Of a DNA stretch of 64,000 nt, positions 17,553-26,000 are shown piece after piece. The DNA is taken from NCBI GenBank assembly GCA_963827935.1, contig CAWHCN010000018.1, forward strand, positions 62,001-126,000, in the 5' to 3' direction. The notes beneath the pieces were generated by a model. It was not told the origin of the DNA. It searched no databases and was given only the letters and a program-made list of their open reading frames with translations. Made by a program: the position numbers and the translations under genes. This DNA comes from DATFNV01 sp963827935. Lineage in GTDB: Bacteria; Planctomycetota; Planctomycetia; Gemmatales; Gemmataceae. Each line of letters opens with the position of its first letter. The first letter of the stretch is position 1.

Positions 17553-17797
17553 GGCGTCGTTCTCCCATCTTCAATCATCAGCACATCGATGCGTGCGGCT
17601 TCGCGGCGGCGGAGGCTCAGGCGGTAATCGCGGAGGCGGATTTCCATCGGGTCGCCCAGCGGGGCCAGGTTGGTGACCTCGATCTCCTCGCCTTCAAGCA
17701 ATCCCATTTCGAGAAGGCGCTGGACGAGGCCGTCATTTCCCTGCAGCGCCACGATGCGGCAGCGCTGGCCGATGTGCAACTGATCGAGGGTCGGCAT
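17549..17797 (-). CDS. feoA: FeoA-type SH3-like protein
   Basis: An 82-residue cytosolic FeoA domain: LHIGQRCRIVALQG, RLLEMGLLEGEEIEV, APLGDPMEIRLRDYRLSLRR. FeoA assists FeoB-dependent ferrous iron uptake, probably by contacting its G domain. It ends in a 4-nt overlap with feoB, so the two are translationally coupled. A second, more divergent FeoA domain lies 33 nt upstream. Confidence 0.9.
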   Translation of the reverse strand: MPTLDQLHIGQRCRIVALQGNDGLVQRLLEMGLLEGEEIEVTNLAPLGDPMEIRLRDYRLSLRRREAARIDVLMIEDGRTTP

Positions 17798-17830
17798 GGG
17801 TGGCGGAGCCTCGGTTCCGTGCGGCGGGGC

Positions 17831-18076
17831 TTACGCGACGGCCGCCGCGGGGCGGACGAGGATGTGCACGGTACAATCGGCCCGAAGGCTAAGCCGGCAG
17901 CCGCCGACATCGAGCAGGCAAGGGCTGCCCGGCTGGAGCACCCGCACGATGGTGCCGGTCCGCAGGCCCAGTTCCGCCAATCGGCCCACGCAACGCGGCT
18001 CGCCGGTGACCTCGGCCACCTCGGCCCAGTCGCCGGTGTGCAATGTCTCCAACGGTAGTAAGACGTCTGGGTGCAA
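17831..18076 (-). CDS. feoA: second FeoA-type protein
   Basis: An 81-residue FeoA domain, the first gene of the feo operon: LETLHTGDWAEVAEVTG, RLAELGLRTGTIVRVLQ, CLLDVGGCRLSLRADCTVHI. The start is taken as TTG 18076 with AGAGG just upstream; no ATG fits. Two tandem FeoA proteins ahead of FeoB are common in several phyla. The two copies are clearly divergent (different C-termini), so they may have separate roles. The promoter and Fur-like dyad lie 40-95 bp upstream. Confidence 0.85.
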   Translation of the reverse strand: MHPDVLLPLETLHTGDWAEVAEVTGEPRCVGRLAELGLRTGTIVRVLQPGSPCLLDVGGCRLSLRADCTVHILVRPAAAVA

Positions 18077-18117
18077 CGGACTGCCTCTGGCAAATGCGGC
18101 GGGGGCAGGCGGGGTTG

Positions 18118-18169
18118 TTGAGACTGAATCTCAATATAAGAAGTGTAACCGATCCGCAGCGCTTGTCAA
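18118..18169 (-). promoter_or_regulatory. feo promoter with Fur-box-like dyad
   Basis: On the minus strand, TTGACA (18164-18169) and TACACT (18142-18147) are 16 bp apart. Immediately downstream, 18118-18134 reads TTGAGATTCAGTCTCAA on that strand. Read on the plus strand its core fits the 7-1-7 Fur pattern as TGAGACT-G-AATCTCA. A repressor here would cover the transcription start and shut the operon under iron sufficiency. Confidence 0.6.
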
Positions 18170-18190
18170 TAGCCTGCCAGGAAGAAATTC

Positions 18191-18320
18191 GTAACCGTTC
18201 ATCACCCTGGGAACGGCTTGGGCCAGCATCTCGGAAAGGGGTGTCCGAGGGGGTGCTGAAACGAATGATCACAAGTCCAATCCCAGTATGAAGTTCGGCG
18301 ATGAGATTCGTTTCAGCACC
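18191..18320 (+). repeat. 130-bp repeat family, copy A
   Basis: Starts GTAACCGTTCATC, contains GGGGTGTCCGAGGGGGTG, then a perfect 15-bp stem GGTGCTGAAACGAAT / ATTCGTTTCAGCACC around 55 nt that include CAAGTC and CCCAGTATG. Further copies are at 41132-41295 and 48826-48957, all in the same orientation. Confidence 0.75.
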
Positions 18321-18357
18321 AGGGCAATCGGGACACTGAGTAACGGCAAGTCAGCCG

Positions 18358-19155
18358 CTACTCGCGCCCGAAATCCGGCAGGTGCCCGGCGTTGACGTCC
18401 TTCTCCCACTCGTCCAGCAGGGGCCAGCCGATGGCGCAGGTGCCGAAGTCGGCCATGTACTGGTACTGCGATAGCCGATCGATCGCCCGCTGAAGGATGC
18501 GGTTGTCGCGGCGGAAGACCGGGCCGTGGCTGGGGAGCAGGTACAGGCCATCGTCCTGCCGGATGCGGATAAGCGACTTGATGAACTCGGGGATGTTCGA
18601 GCCGTGGTGGGCGTCGATAACGCCAACACAGCCGTCCTTGTAGATGTTGTCGCCGCAAAAGAGGAGCCGGCCCATCTTGAAGCTGAGCTGCCCGGCGGTG
18701 TGCCCGGGGGTATGCCAGACATCGAGCTGCTGATCGCCGACGGTGATGCGATCCCCTTCGTTGAGGACCAGGTCGGTCTTGCAGGGCGGCATCGGAATGT
18801 CTATGCCCTGGGCCTTGATCGAGGCGTAGGTCAAGATGGCGTCGCCCGTTTCCAACGGCTCGATGCTTTTCGGGTGGGCTGCGGTCTTTGTCTTGAAGAG
18901 CGTGCGGGCGCGGGCCAGTCCCTGGATGTGATCGGCGTCGGCGTGCGTCGCGATGATCATCTTACAGCGCGACAGCTCGAAGCCCATGCGCCGGATCAGC
19001 TCGGCGATCTCGTCGACGGTCTCCTCGAAGCCGATGTCGATGAGCAGGAATTCGCCGCCGCCGTCGATGAGATAGACGTTCACTCCCAGGCGGTGGCCGG
19101 CCTGGTAGTTCATCTCGATGACGTGCGGGAAAAGGTACTTGCGCTCGAACGCCAT
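18358..19155 (-). CDS. metallo-beta-lactamase-fold hydrolase
   Basis: A 265-residue cytosolic protein. The metal motif HADADH (residues 71-76) is followed by HTPGHTAGQLSF, FCGDNIYKDG and LLPSHGP, supplying the ligands of a binuclear zinc or iron site. Glyoxalase II, lactonase and flavo-diiron-like members share this pattern, and the specific substrate cannot be read. GGGG lies about 10 nt before ATG 19155. The gene is monocistronic and divergent from glutamate dehydrogenase, with a 13-bp-arm palindrome between them. Confidence 0.85.
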   Translation of the reverse strand: MAFERKYLFPHVIEMNYQAGHRLGVNVYLIDGGGEFLLIDIGFEETVDEIAELIRRMGFELSRCKMIIATHADADHIQGLARARTLFKTKTAAHPKSIEPLETGDAILTYASIKAQGIDIPMPPCKTDLVLNEGDRITVGDQQLDVWHTPGHTAGQLSFKMGRLLFCGDNIYKDGCVGVIDAHHGSNIPEFIKSLIRIRQDDGLYLLPSHGPVFRRDNRILQRAIDRLSQYQYMADFGTCAIGWPLLDEWEKDVNAGHLPDFGRE

Positions 19156-19221
19156 GTGGCAAGCCCCGAGGAGAGATGATTCGTCCGAGTCATCTTAGAG
19201 CAAAGGCGGGGGGATTCAAGC

Positions 19222-19270
19222 GCCGTCGGAGCCGCGCACGTAGCGCAGCGGAGTAAGCGGCTCCGACGGC
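19222..19270. repeat. palindrome with GCGCACGTAGCGCAGCGGAGTAAG core
   Basis: Perfect 13-bp arms (19222-19234 and 19258-19270). The interior matches the arm of the 20731-20808 hairpin, so the two belong to one repeat family. Confidence 0.6.
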
Positions 19271-19403
19271 GGAACGTCGCGTATACTTTAGATGTGGCCG
19301 CCTCGCGTCGCCCTGTCCACGAGCCGGACAACCGCGAGGCGACGCCGCGGGGCCAGGACGGCCTTCCCCGCGGATACTCCTCTCCCATCTCAAGGAGGCC
19401 CTC

Positions 19404-20720
19404 GTGTCTTCTGCTCATGTCACGGTCCACGCCAACGGTAACGGCAACAATTACCACCATCCCAATCCCGTATTCGAGAACTCCCCCACCTTCCAGATGG
19501 CCTGCCGGCAGCTGCAGCGCGTCAGCGAGGCCATCGACATCGACCCCGGAATCCTCGAACGCCTCGCTCACCCCAAACGCGCCATCGTGGTCAGCATCCC
19601 CATCGAACGAGAAGACGGGCACACGGAGAACTTCGTCGGCTTCCGCGTGCAGCACAGCCTGACCAGCGGCCCGTCGAAGGGGGGGTTGCGCTATCACCCG
19701 AGCGTCGATCTCGGCGAGGTGGCGGCCCTGGCTATGTGGATGTCGTGGAAGTGCGGCATCATGAACCTGCCCTTCGGCGGCGCCAAGGGCGGCATCGCCT
19801 GCGATCCCGCCGCTATGACCAAGAGCGAGCTGGAACGGCTGACCAGGCGTTTCACCGTCGAGGTGCTACCGGTCATCGGCCCGCGTGTCGATGTCATGGC
19901 CCCGGACATGGGGACCGACGAGCAGACGATGGCCTGGATTTACGACACCTACAGCATGTCGGTCGGCTATGCCTGCCCCGAGATCGTGACCGGCAAGCCG
20001 ATCGAGATCGGCGGCTGCATCGGCCGTCGCGAGGCCACCGGCCGCGGTGTCACCTACTGCATTCTTGAAGCCCTCAACGAACTGAAGATTCCCGCGGGAG
20101 AAGCGACCGCCGTCGTGCAGGGCTTCGGCAACGTCGGCTCGGTCACCTGCCAGGAGCTGTATCAGCGCGGTGTCAAGATTCTGGCTGTGGGCGATCGGTA
20201 CGGGGCCATTCGTAATCTCAAGGGAATCGACATCCCGGCCCTGCTCAAGCACGTGGCAGCGGGCAAGCTGGTGAAGGAGTTCCCGGGAGCCGAGCCGATG
20301 CCGGCCGCGGAGCTGCTGACCGTGCCGTGCACGGTCCTGGTACCGGCGGCCCTGGAGCGCGTCATCGACGCCAGGAATGCCGCCCGGCTCAAGTGCCGCA
20401 TCCTGGCCGAGGCCGCCAACGGGCCGACCACCCCGGATGCCGACGCCATCCTTTCCGACAGCGACATCTACATCATCCCCGATGTGCTCTGCAACGCCGG
20501 CGGCGTGACAGTCTCCTACTTCGAATGGGTCCAGGACATTCAGCAACTCTGGTGGAGCGAGGCGCAAGTCAACGAGCGGCTACAAGAGCTGATGCGGCGT
20601 GGCTTCCACCAGGTGCGCGGCCTGGCGCTGGAGCGGAAACTAACGATGCGCACCGCGGCCTTGAGCCTGGGCGTGCAGAAGATTGCCCAGGAGAAATCGC
20701 GACGCGGATTGTACCCGTAA
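19404..20720 (+). CDS. gdhA: glutamate dehydrogenase
   Basis: A 438-residue Glu/Leu/Phe/Val dehydrogenase that interconverts glutamate and 2-oxoglutarate plus ammonia. The start is GTG 19404 with AAGGAGG 7 nt upstream. Substrate-site blocks include SGPSKGGLRYHP, PFGGAKGGI (catalytic Lys) and APDMGTDEQTMAW; the Rossmann domain has VQGFGNVGSVT. The length fits the hexameric NAD-type enzymes of about 410-440 residues, and the His/Asn-rich first 25 residues are an extension. It ends just before a 33-bp-arm hairpin. Confidence 0.93.
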   Translation: MSSAHVTVHANGNGNNYHHPNPVFENSPTFQMACRQLQRVSEAIDIDPGILERLAHPKRAIVVSIPIEREDGHTENFVGFRVQHSLTSGPSKGGLRYHPSVDLGEVAALAMWMSWKCGIMNLPFGGAKGGIACDPAAMTKSELERLTRRFTVEVLPVIGPRVDVMAPDMGTDEQTMAWIYDTYSMSVGYACPEIVTGKPIEIGGCIGRREATGRGVTYCILEALNELKIPAGEATAVVQGFGNVGSVTCQELYQRGVKILAVGDRYGAIRNLKGIDIPALLKHVAAGKLVKEFPGAEPMPAAELLTVPCTVLVPAALERVIDARNAARLKCRILAEAANGPTTPDADAILSDSDIYIIPDVLCNAGGVTVSYFEWVQDIQQLWWSEAQVNERLQELMRRGFHQVRGLALERKLTMRTAALSLGVQKIAQEKSRRGLYP

Positions 20721-20730
20721 AGCGAAGTCC

Positions 20731-20808
20731 GAGCCGCGCACGCAGCGCAGCGGAGTAAGTGGCGTGCGTGAGGCGGCCGCTTACTCCGCTGCGCTGCGTG
20801 CGCGGCTC
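20731..20808. terminator. 33-bp-arm hairpin between convergent genes
   Basis: Arms 20731-20763 and 20776-20808 (GAGCCGCGCACGCAGCGCAG...) pair almost perfectly around a 12-nt loop. It lies between gdhA and the WD40 gene, so it can serve both strands. There is no T tract; it is probably a member of the REP-like family at 19222. Confidence 0.6.
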
Positions 20809-20822
20809 GAACGACGCCCGCC

Positions 20823-23321
20823 TCATTTCTGCAGCCGTTTCAGCGCCGCTTTCGCCTCCAGCGTCAAGCCGGCCTCAGGCGCCCCCTTGGCCAAGTCCTC
20901 TAGGATCGCCCGGGCCTCTACTCCGCCGATGTGCTCCAGCACCTCCAGCGCCCGCTCCTGCCGCAGCAGGTCCGGCGACATCACCTTGCCGTTGAATCGC
21001 TCCAGCAGGCGGTTAATCCGCATGCGGACCTCGGCTGACGGATTCCCGTCGAGGGCCTTGCGAAGCGCGGGTTCGGCGGGAGTGCCCATGTGTTCCAGCT
21101 CTCCAGAGGCCTTTTCGCGCAATGCGAAATCATCGTTGTCGAGGTCCTTGATGAGCTGCGTGATCCGCGCCGCATCCGCCGGCTGGACCGGCTTGAGCTG
21201 GTCGCGCAGCAATGGCAGGGTCTGTTTTGGGGCGGCGACCAGCGACCAGAGGGCCTTGTGCGCCTTCATGACATCGTCGCCGGTCAGGTCCGCCCACTCG
21301 GATTCCAGGACCGGTGGCGGCAGATCGGCCGCGGCGAGCTGGCCCTCGTGAACCCGACCGGTGATGTCCCAGAGCAAGACCGTGCCGTCGCCGCCTCCCG
21401 AGCCGAGCACCCGCCCATCCGGCGAGAAGGCGAGGCCCAGGGCGCTCTCCTGGTGGCCGACGAACCGCAGACGCTCCTTGCCGGTGGCCACGTCCCAGAC
21501 GCGCACCGCCGACCGCACCTGGCCGACATTACGGGTCGCCGTCGCCAGCACCCGGCCATCCGGCGAGAAGGTCATCCCCACCAGCGACGCTGTTCCGGTG
21601 ACCAGGTTGGTCGGCGGCTCCTCGGTCCCCAGACGGAACAGGCGCACAGTTCCGCCCAGGGCAGCGGTGGCTAGAATCTTGCCGTCCAGGGTGAAGGCGA
21701 TCTGCTCGACAGTGTTGCCGTGACCCTCGAACTTGCGCAGCTCCTTGCCGGTGACGGCGTCCCAGAGGCGGGCCGTGCGGTCGCTGCCGCCGGTGGCAAT
21801 CGTCTTGCCGTCCGGGGAGTAGGCCACGGTCCGGATGCCACCCTCATGGCCGTCGAGGCCCAGCAGCCGTTTCCCGCTCGCCACCTCCCAGACCCCCGCC
21901 CCCTGTCCGGGCAGTGGTTTGGCGGAGGTGAACTCGCTCTGTTCCCCACTGACGGCGGCCAGGTGTAGGCCGTCCGGCGAGAAGGCCAACCCCCGCACCG
22001 AGCCGTCAGTCTTAAAGCTGCCGACGGACTTGAGCGTGCGCACGTCATAGAGTTGGACGGAATGATCGTGGCAGCCGACGGCCAGCGTCTTGCCGTCCAG
22101 CGACACGGCCAGGCACCAGGCGCGCGGCCCGGGTGCCTGGATTCGGCCCACTTCTTTCCCCCGGGTAGTGTCCCAGAAAATCACCAGGCCGTCGTCCGAG
22201 GCGGTAACCATTGTCTTGCGGTCCGGCAGAAAGCGGACGGTGTGGACCCAGCCGGAATGGCCGGGTCGCGGGCCCATCGCGATCTTCTTCCCGGTGGCGG
22301 CATCCCAGACGTGGACGATGCTGTCCCAGCCGGCGGCGGCGACTCGCTTGCCGTCGCGCGAGAAGGTCACGGCGAACGGCTGACCGACCTGGCTGCTCCA
22401 GCGCACCTGGCCGCTGGCGCCCTTCACGTCCCAGACGCGGACCGTGTTCTCCCAGCCGCTGCCGCTGGCGACCGCCTTGCCGTCCGGCGACAGGGCGACG
22501 GTTTCCAGACCGCTGGGGTGCTTCAGAACGGTGACCGCCTTGCCGGTAGCGATGTCCCAGAGCCGAGCGTTGGTGTCCCAGCCGCCGGTGAGGAGCTGCT
22601 TGGCGTCGGCGGTAAAGGCGACGCCGCGCACCCGGCTGCCATGCCCATCGATCTTGTGCAGCTCCTTGCCGGTAGCCGCGTCCCAGATGCGGGCGGTCTT
22701 GTCCAGTCCGCCGGTGGCAATGAGCTTGCCGTCGCGCGAGAAGGCGGCGCAGTCCACCTGTCCTTCATGCCCCTGGAGTTGTAGCGTCTCCGCGCCGGTA
22801 GCAGCGTCCCAAAGCCGGGCCGTCCCATCGCCGCCCGCGGTGAGCAGCAGCTTGCCGTCCGGTGAGAAAGCGACGGCATGAACGGCGGCCCCGTGGCCCG
22901 CCTGCGAGCGGATGATGCGACCCGTGGCGACATCCCAGAGGCGGACGGTCTGATCCCAGCTACAGGAGGCGAGCCGTTTGCCGTCCGGCGAGAAGGCCAG
23001 GCCGGAGACGGCGTTGGCGTGGCCGGTAAGGACGCGCTGCTCGCGGCCCGTGTCGGCGTCCCACAATCGAATGGTCCCCTTCTGCGACCCGGACGCGATG
23101 ATCTTGCCGTCCGGCGAGAAGGCCAGGCCGCGGACGATGAAGGCGTGGCGGAAGCGCGACGTACCCAACCGGGCCAGGGCCCCGGCGGGGAGGGGCGCCT
23201 CGGAGGCCAGATCCTCGGTGTCCGGCTCGGCCGCGCGGGCGACCTGGCCGGCGGGAGGTGCCGTCAACCAGCCGACAGTCATAAGCAAGGCCGCCGCGAT
23301 TTTCAGCTTGGTGAGCAACAT
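20823..23321 (-). CDS. exported WD40-repeat protein
   Basis: An 832-residue protein from ATG 23321 (AAGGAG 11 nt upstream). Residues 1-30 form a membrane or signal segment (LTKLKIAAALLMTVGWL). At least thirteen WD40 repeats follow, each with the AFSPDGK...GS.D.TVRLWD signature, then a planctomycete-type C-terminal domain with ITQLIKDLDNDDFALREKA and HEAT-like helices. The frame continues upstream to 23420, and the preceding residues (SQLLALTEGVLRP) resemble the tail of ECF sigma factors that are fused to WD40 domains in this lineage; see findings. No sigma domain is present upstream. Confidence 0.85.
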   Translation of the reverse strand: MLLTKLKIAAALLMTVGWLTAPPAGQVARAAEPDTEDLASEAPLPAGALARLGTSRFRHAFIVRGLAFSPDGKIIASGSQKGTIRLWDADTGREQRVLTGHANAVSGLAFSPDGKRLASCSWDQTVRLWDVATGRIIRSQAGHGAAVHAVAFSPDGKLLLTAGGDGTARLWDAATGAETLQLQGHEGQVDCAAFSRDGKLIATGGLDKTARIWDAATGKELHKIDGHGSRVRGVAFTADAKQLLTGGWDTNARLWDIATGKAVTVLKHPSGLETVALSPDGKAVASGSGWENTVRVWDVKGASGQVRWSSQVGQPFAVTFSRDGKRVAAAGWDSIVHVWDAATGKKIAMGPRPGHSGWVHTVRFLPDRKTMVTASDDGLVIFWDTTRGKEVGRIQAPGPRAWCLAVSLDGKTLAVGCHDHSVQLYDVRTLKSVGSFKTDGSVRGLAFSPDGLHLAAVSGEQSEFTSAKPLPGQGAGVWEVASGKRLLGLDGHEGGIRTVAYSPDGKTIATGGSDRTARLWDAVTGKELRKFEGHGNTVEQIAFTLDGKILATAALGGTVRLFRLGTEEPPTNLVTGTASLVGMTFSPDGRVLATATRNVGQVRSAVRVWDVATGKERLRFVGHQESALGLAFSPDGRVLGSGGGDGTVLLWDITGRVHEGQLAAADLPPPVLESEWADLTGDDVMKAHKALWSLVAAPKQTLPLLRDQLKPVQPADAARITQLIKDLDNDDFALREKASGELEHMGTPAEPALRKALDGNPSAEVRMRINRLLERFNGKVMSPDLLRQERALEVLEHIGGVEARAILEDLAKGAPEAGLTLEAKAALKRLQK

Positions 23322-23604
23322 CGGACGCAGCACTCCTTCCGTGAGGGCGAGGAGCTGAGAGGCGACGGGACACGCGGCTGCGATCCGCGGGGTGCCCGGG
23401 TGAAAACATGGTATCATCACTACAGCCCACCTGTCGGCTCATAAATCGAAAATCCGGCGCGGGATTCGCTAAGAACCTTCGGAAAGAATGTTGTCGTGTT
23501 CGCCCACGTATTGATGTTCGCTGGCCTGACGTACCTCCAGAGACGACAGGAGAGCGGGGCCAGGCCTGTCGGTCCACGGTGCCACCACACCTTCCGACAC
23601 CCCG

Positions 23605-23733
23605 TGGCACCATCGTGGCACCCTGATGGCACCCTGTAGCACCCTGGTGGCACCCTTGGCACCCTGGTGGCACCGTCGTGGCACTGTCGTGGCACCATGG
23701 TGGCACTGTCGTGGCACCGTCATGACACCATCC
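23605..23733. repeat. 11-bp minisatellite (TGGCACCNTSG)n
   Basis: About eleven degenerate copies of TGGCACCNTSG in tandem. The 11-bp period gives no constant reading frame. It lies in the 735-bp gap between the WD40 gene and the 24057 operon, where no gene is supportable. Confidence 0.8.
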
Positions 23734-24056
23734 CATCCGGACGCACCAACTGTCCCGTCCGGGCAGTGCCGGCGTACCCCTGAGGCCAGCTGCGGGAACT
23801 CCGTCATCCCTTGTAAACGCTATCAAGGTTGCTTCTTTCCGCGCCATCCCCCTGTATCGCCTGGCACGACCTCGCGGGCGGGGCAAGGTGCGAAAGTGGG
23901 GCGAGCCAGGTAAGTCCTGGTGATTTTTCGCGCCGGCACGGTATCCTGGTTGGAAGGGGCGTTTGCAGCCAGGAGCGGCGCGACTTCGGACGGGGCCCGC
24001 CAGGACGGAATCACAGGCGGGGCTCTTCTCCCCGGGCTGTCTCGTCGGAGACTCCG

Positions 24057-24845
24057 ATGCATCAAGCACCATTGCCGAGTGCGACTCCGCTGCCACGCTG
24101 GCTGATCGCCGCCGGGAGCCTGGCGATCGTAGTTCACCTGGCGGCAATCCTCATTCTCATCCTCGACGTGCCAAGCGGTCCGTGGGTCGGTCTGGACCGA
24201 ACCGAAAGCGGCGATGCCCCGGCCTTTGTCCACGAAGCCAGCGCCCTGGCCACGGTTCACGCCGACTACCTGCGCCTGGCGCACAGTTACCACGACGACC
24301 TCATGACGGGCCGCCCAGCCAGCATCGAAGGCGTTGAGTTCGACGTGCGCCTGAAGGGTAAGGATGGCAAGGTGATCGCCACGCTGCACTTTCCCGACCC
24401 CGAGGCGAACCGCTGGGTGCGTTTTCGGCAGGAGCAACTGGCCCGCGGGCTGGCATTCGACTTTCCCTACGTCCACCAGGGGGGTGAGGTCATCCCGGCG
24501 CCGGGTGAGGCGGTGCCGCTGGTGGCCATCTGGGCGTTGCCGGGCGAGGATTTCAGCGGGATGAAGCCGCCCGCGCAGCCGCCGGATCGCATCGTGCCGG
24601 TCCATCTCGAGCGCGTGCTGCAACATCGCGTGCCGCGAACGCGCCCGGTATCGCGGCCGAGCGACCTGTCGCTGGTGCTGGCCCATTCCTATGCACGCTA
24701 CCTGTGCCGGACCCACGGCGCGGCCTCGGCCGAAATCGTCCGCCAGGCGCGGCCGCCGATCCCGCCGGCGGTGCTGTTCGGCCGGCCGACGCCCCCCGCG
24801 GTCTTTGAGGACGTGACAGCCAATTATGGGGAGATGTCGGAATGA
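24057..24845 (+). CDS. membrane-anchored hypothetical protein, first gene of HTTM operon
   Basis: A 262-residue protein. ATG 24057 has GGAG 7 nt upstream. A single N-terminal membrane helix (WLIAAGSLAIVVHLAAILIL, residues 15-34) is followed by a soluble domain with DVRLKGKDGKVIATLHFP and a C-terminal LAHSYARYLCRTHGA. No catalytic motif is recognised. It overlaps the HTTM gene by ATGA, and that gene overlaps the third, so the three are translationally coupled. It is probably a periplasmic partner of the membrane protein. Confidence 0.7.
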   Translation: MHQAPLPSATPLPRWLIAAGSLAIVVHLAAILILILDVPSGPWVGLDRTESGDAPAFVHEASALATVHADYLRLAHSYHDDLMTGRPASIEGVEFDVRLKGKDGKVIATLHFPDPEANRWVRFRQEQLARGLAFDFPYVHQGGEVIPAPGEAVPLVAIWALPGEDFSGMKPPAQPPDRIVPVHLERVLQHRVPRTRPVSRPSDLSLVLAHSYARYLCRTHGAASAEIVRQARPPIPPAVLFGRPTPPAVFEDVTANYGEMSE

Positions 24846-26000
24846 GCGCGCCCAAATCCCTGCCCACGCCGGCCAAGCAGCCCGTGGCACCGGCCGCACC
24901 CTCCGCGGGGCTCATCGGCTCGTGGGTCCACTTCTGGTTTGCCGCCGGCGATCCGATTGGGCTGCACATCCTCCGTGTGCTGGCCGGCTTGCTGTTCCTA
25001 TTCTGGCTGCTGCCGTTCGCCGCCGACCACCAGGCCCTGTTCTCGCTGGGCGGCTGGTTCGATACCACGGCCTACCACGAGGCGTCCCGGCTCTCCGACC
25101 TGCCGCCGCACCTGTTTGGCTGGTCGGTCGTCTACTGGTGCGGCACGAACGCCACTGCCTCGCTGGCCGTCTACTGGCTGTCGATTACGGCCATCACCCT
25201 GTTCACGCTTGGGTTGGCCACCCGCCTTACGGGCGTGCTGACCTGGGTCGCCGTCGTTTCGTACACCGCCAGCCCGCCGCTGACCTACGAGGCCGATTCG
25301 TTCCTGCGGATGCTGGCGTTCTACCTGATGTTCGGCTACCTGCTACTGGGGCAGCGGCAGAAGGCGCAATCGTGGCTCACGCGACTGCTGGGCTCGAAGC
25401 CGGCCTGGTGGCCGACTCGCTCGTCGCCCCGGAGGTCCAGTTCGAGGAGCGAACCGCTCACCGAGAGCGTGGCGGCCAACCTGGCGCTGCGGCTCTTCCA
25501 GGTGCACTTTGCCATCGCCCTTGTGGCCGGCGGCCTGCAAAAACTGCAAGCCGGCGAATGGTGGAACGGCCTGGCGCTCTGGTACACCGCCAATCCCCCC
25601 TTCCAGACCTCGCAGGGATGACATCCAGTCCCTGGCGCCGAGTGCCTCGACGATGCTCACATTCTTCACGCTGGCCAGCTACGTGGTCCTGGCCTGGCAG
25701 CTCGCGTTCCCGGCCTTCGCCTGGCGACGGAGCCTGCGGCTCGTCCTGCTCGGCGGCGCCGCCGTGGCCTGGCTGGCCTGCGCCACCGTGCTCCCCTTGC
25801 CGTTGTTTGGACCGCTCATGGTCGTCAGCTGCCTGGCCTACCTGACGCCGGCGGAATGGCGGCGCTGCCAGGAGCTGATCGAGCGGCTCCCGTTGGTTGG
25901 ACAACTCACGGCCCGGCTGGCGCAGCCGAGCCTGGGCCTCGCTGGTCCGAAGAGTGCCATCCTGGTCAAGGCCTCGGCCGCCTCCCTGGGGCAACGCTGA
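24842..26000 (+). CDS. HTTM-domain integral membrane protein, one frameshift
   Basis: About 386 residues. The first part (LHILRVLAGLLFLFWLLP, SLGGWFDTTAY, then four to five helices to QKLQAGEWWNGLALWY) has the look of the HTTM / vitamin-K carboxylase-like membrane domain. The first frame stops at 25619. The continuation (MLTFFTLASYVVLAWQLAFP ... ACATVLPLPLFG) is in another frame until 26000, so an indel lies near 25605-25615 (tcgcaggg). HTTM proteins in planctomycetes are of unknown function. Coupled to genes on both sides by ATGA/TGATG overlaps. Confidence 0.75.

Noticed and set aside
23605..23733. CRISPR array
   Set aside because: Units are 11 bp, contiguous and without spacers; no cas gene is present.
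22960..24147. 395-codon minus-strand frame running through the minisatellite
   Set aside because: Composition changes abruptly at the repeat, it has no start signal, and it overlaps the WD40 gene in another frame.
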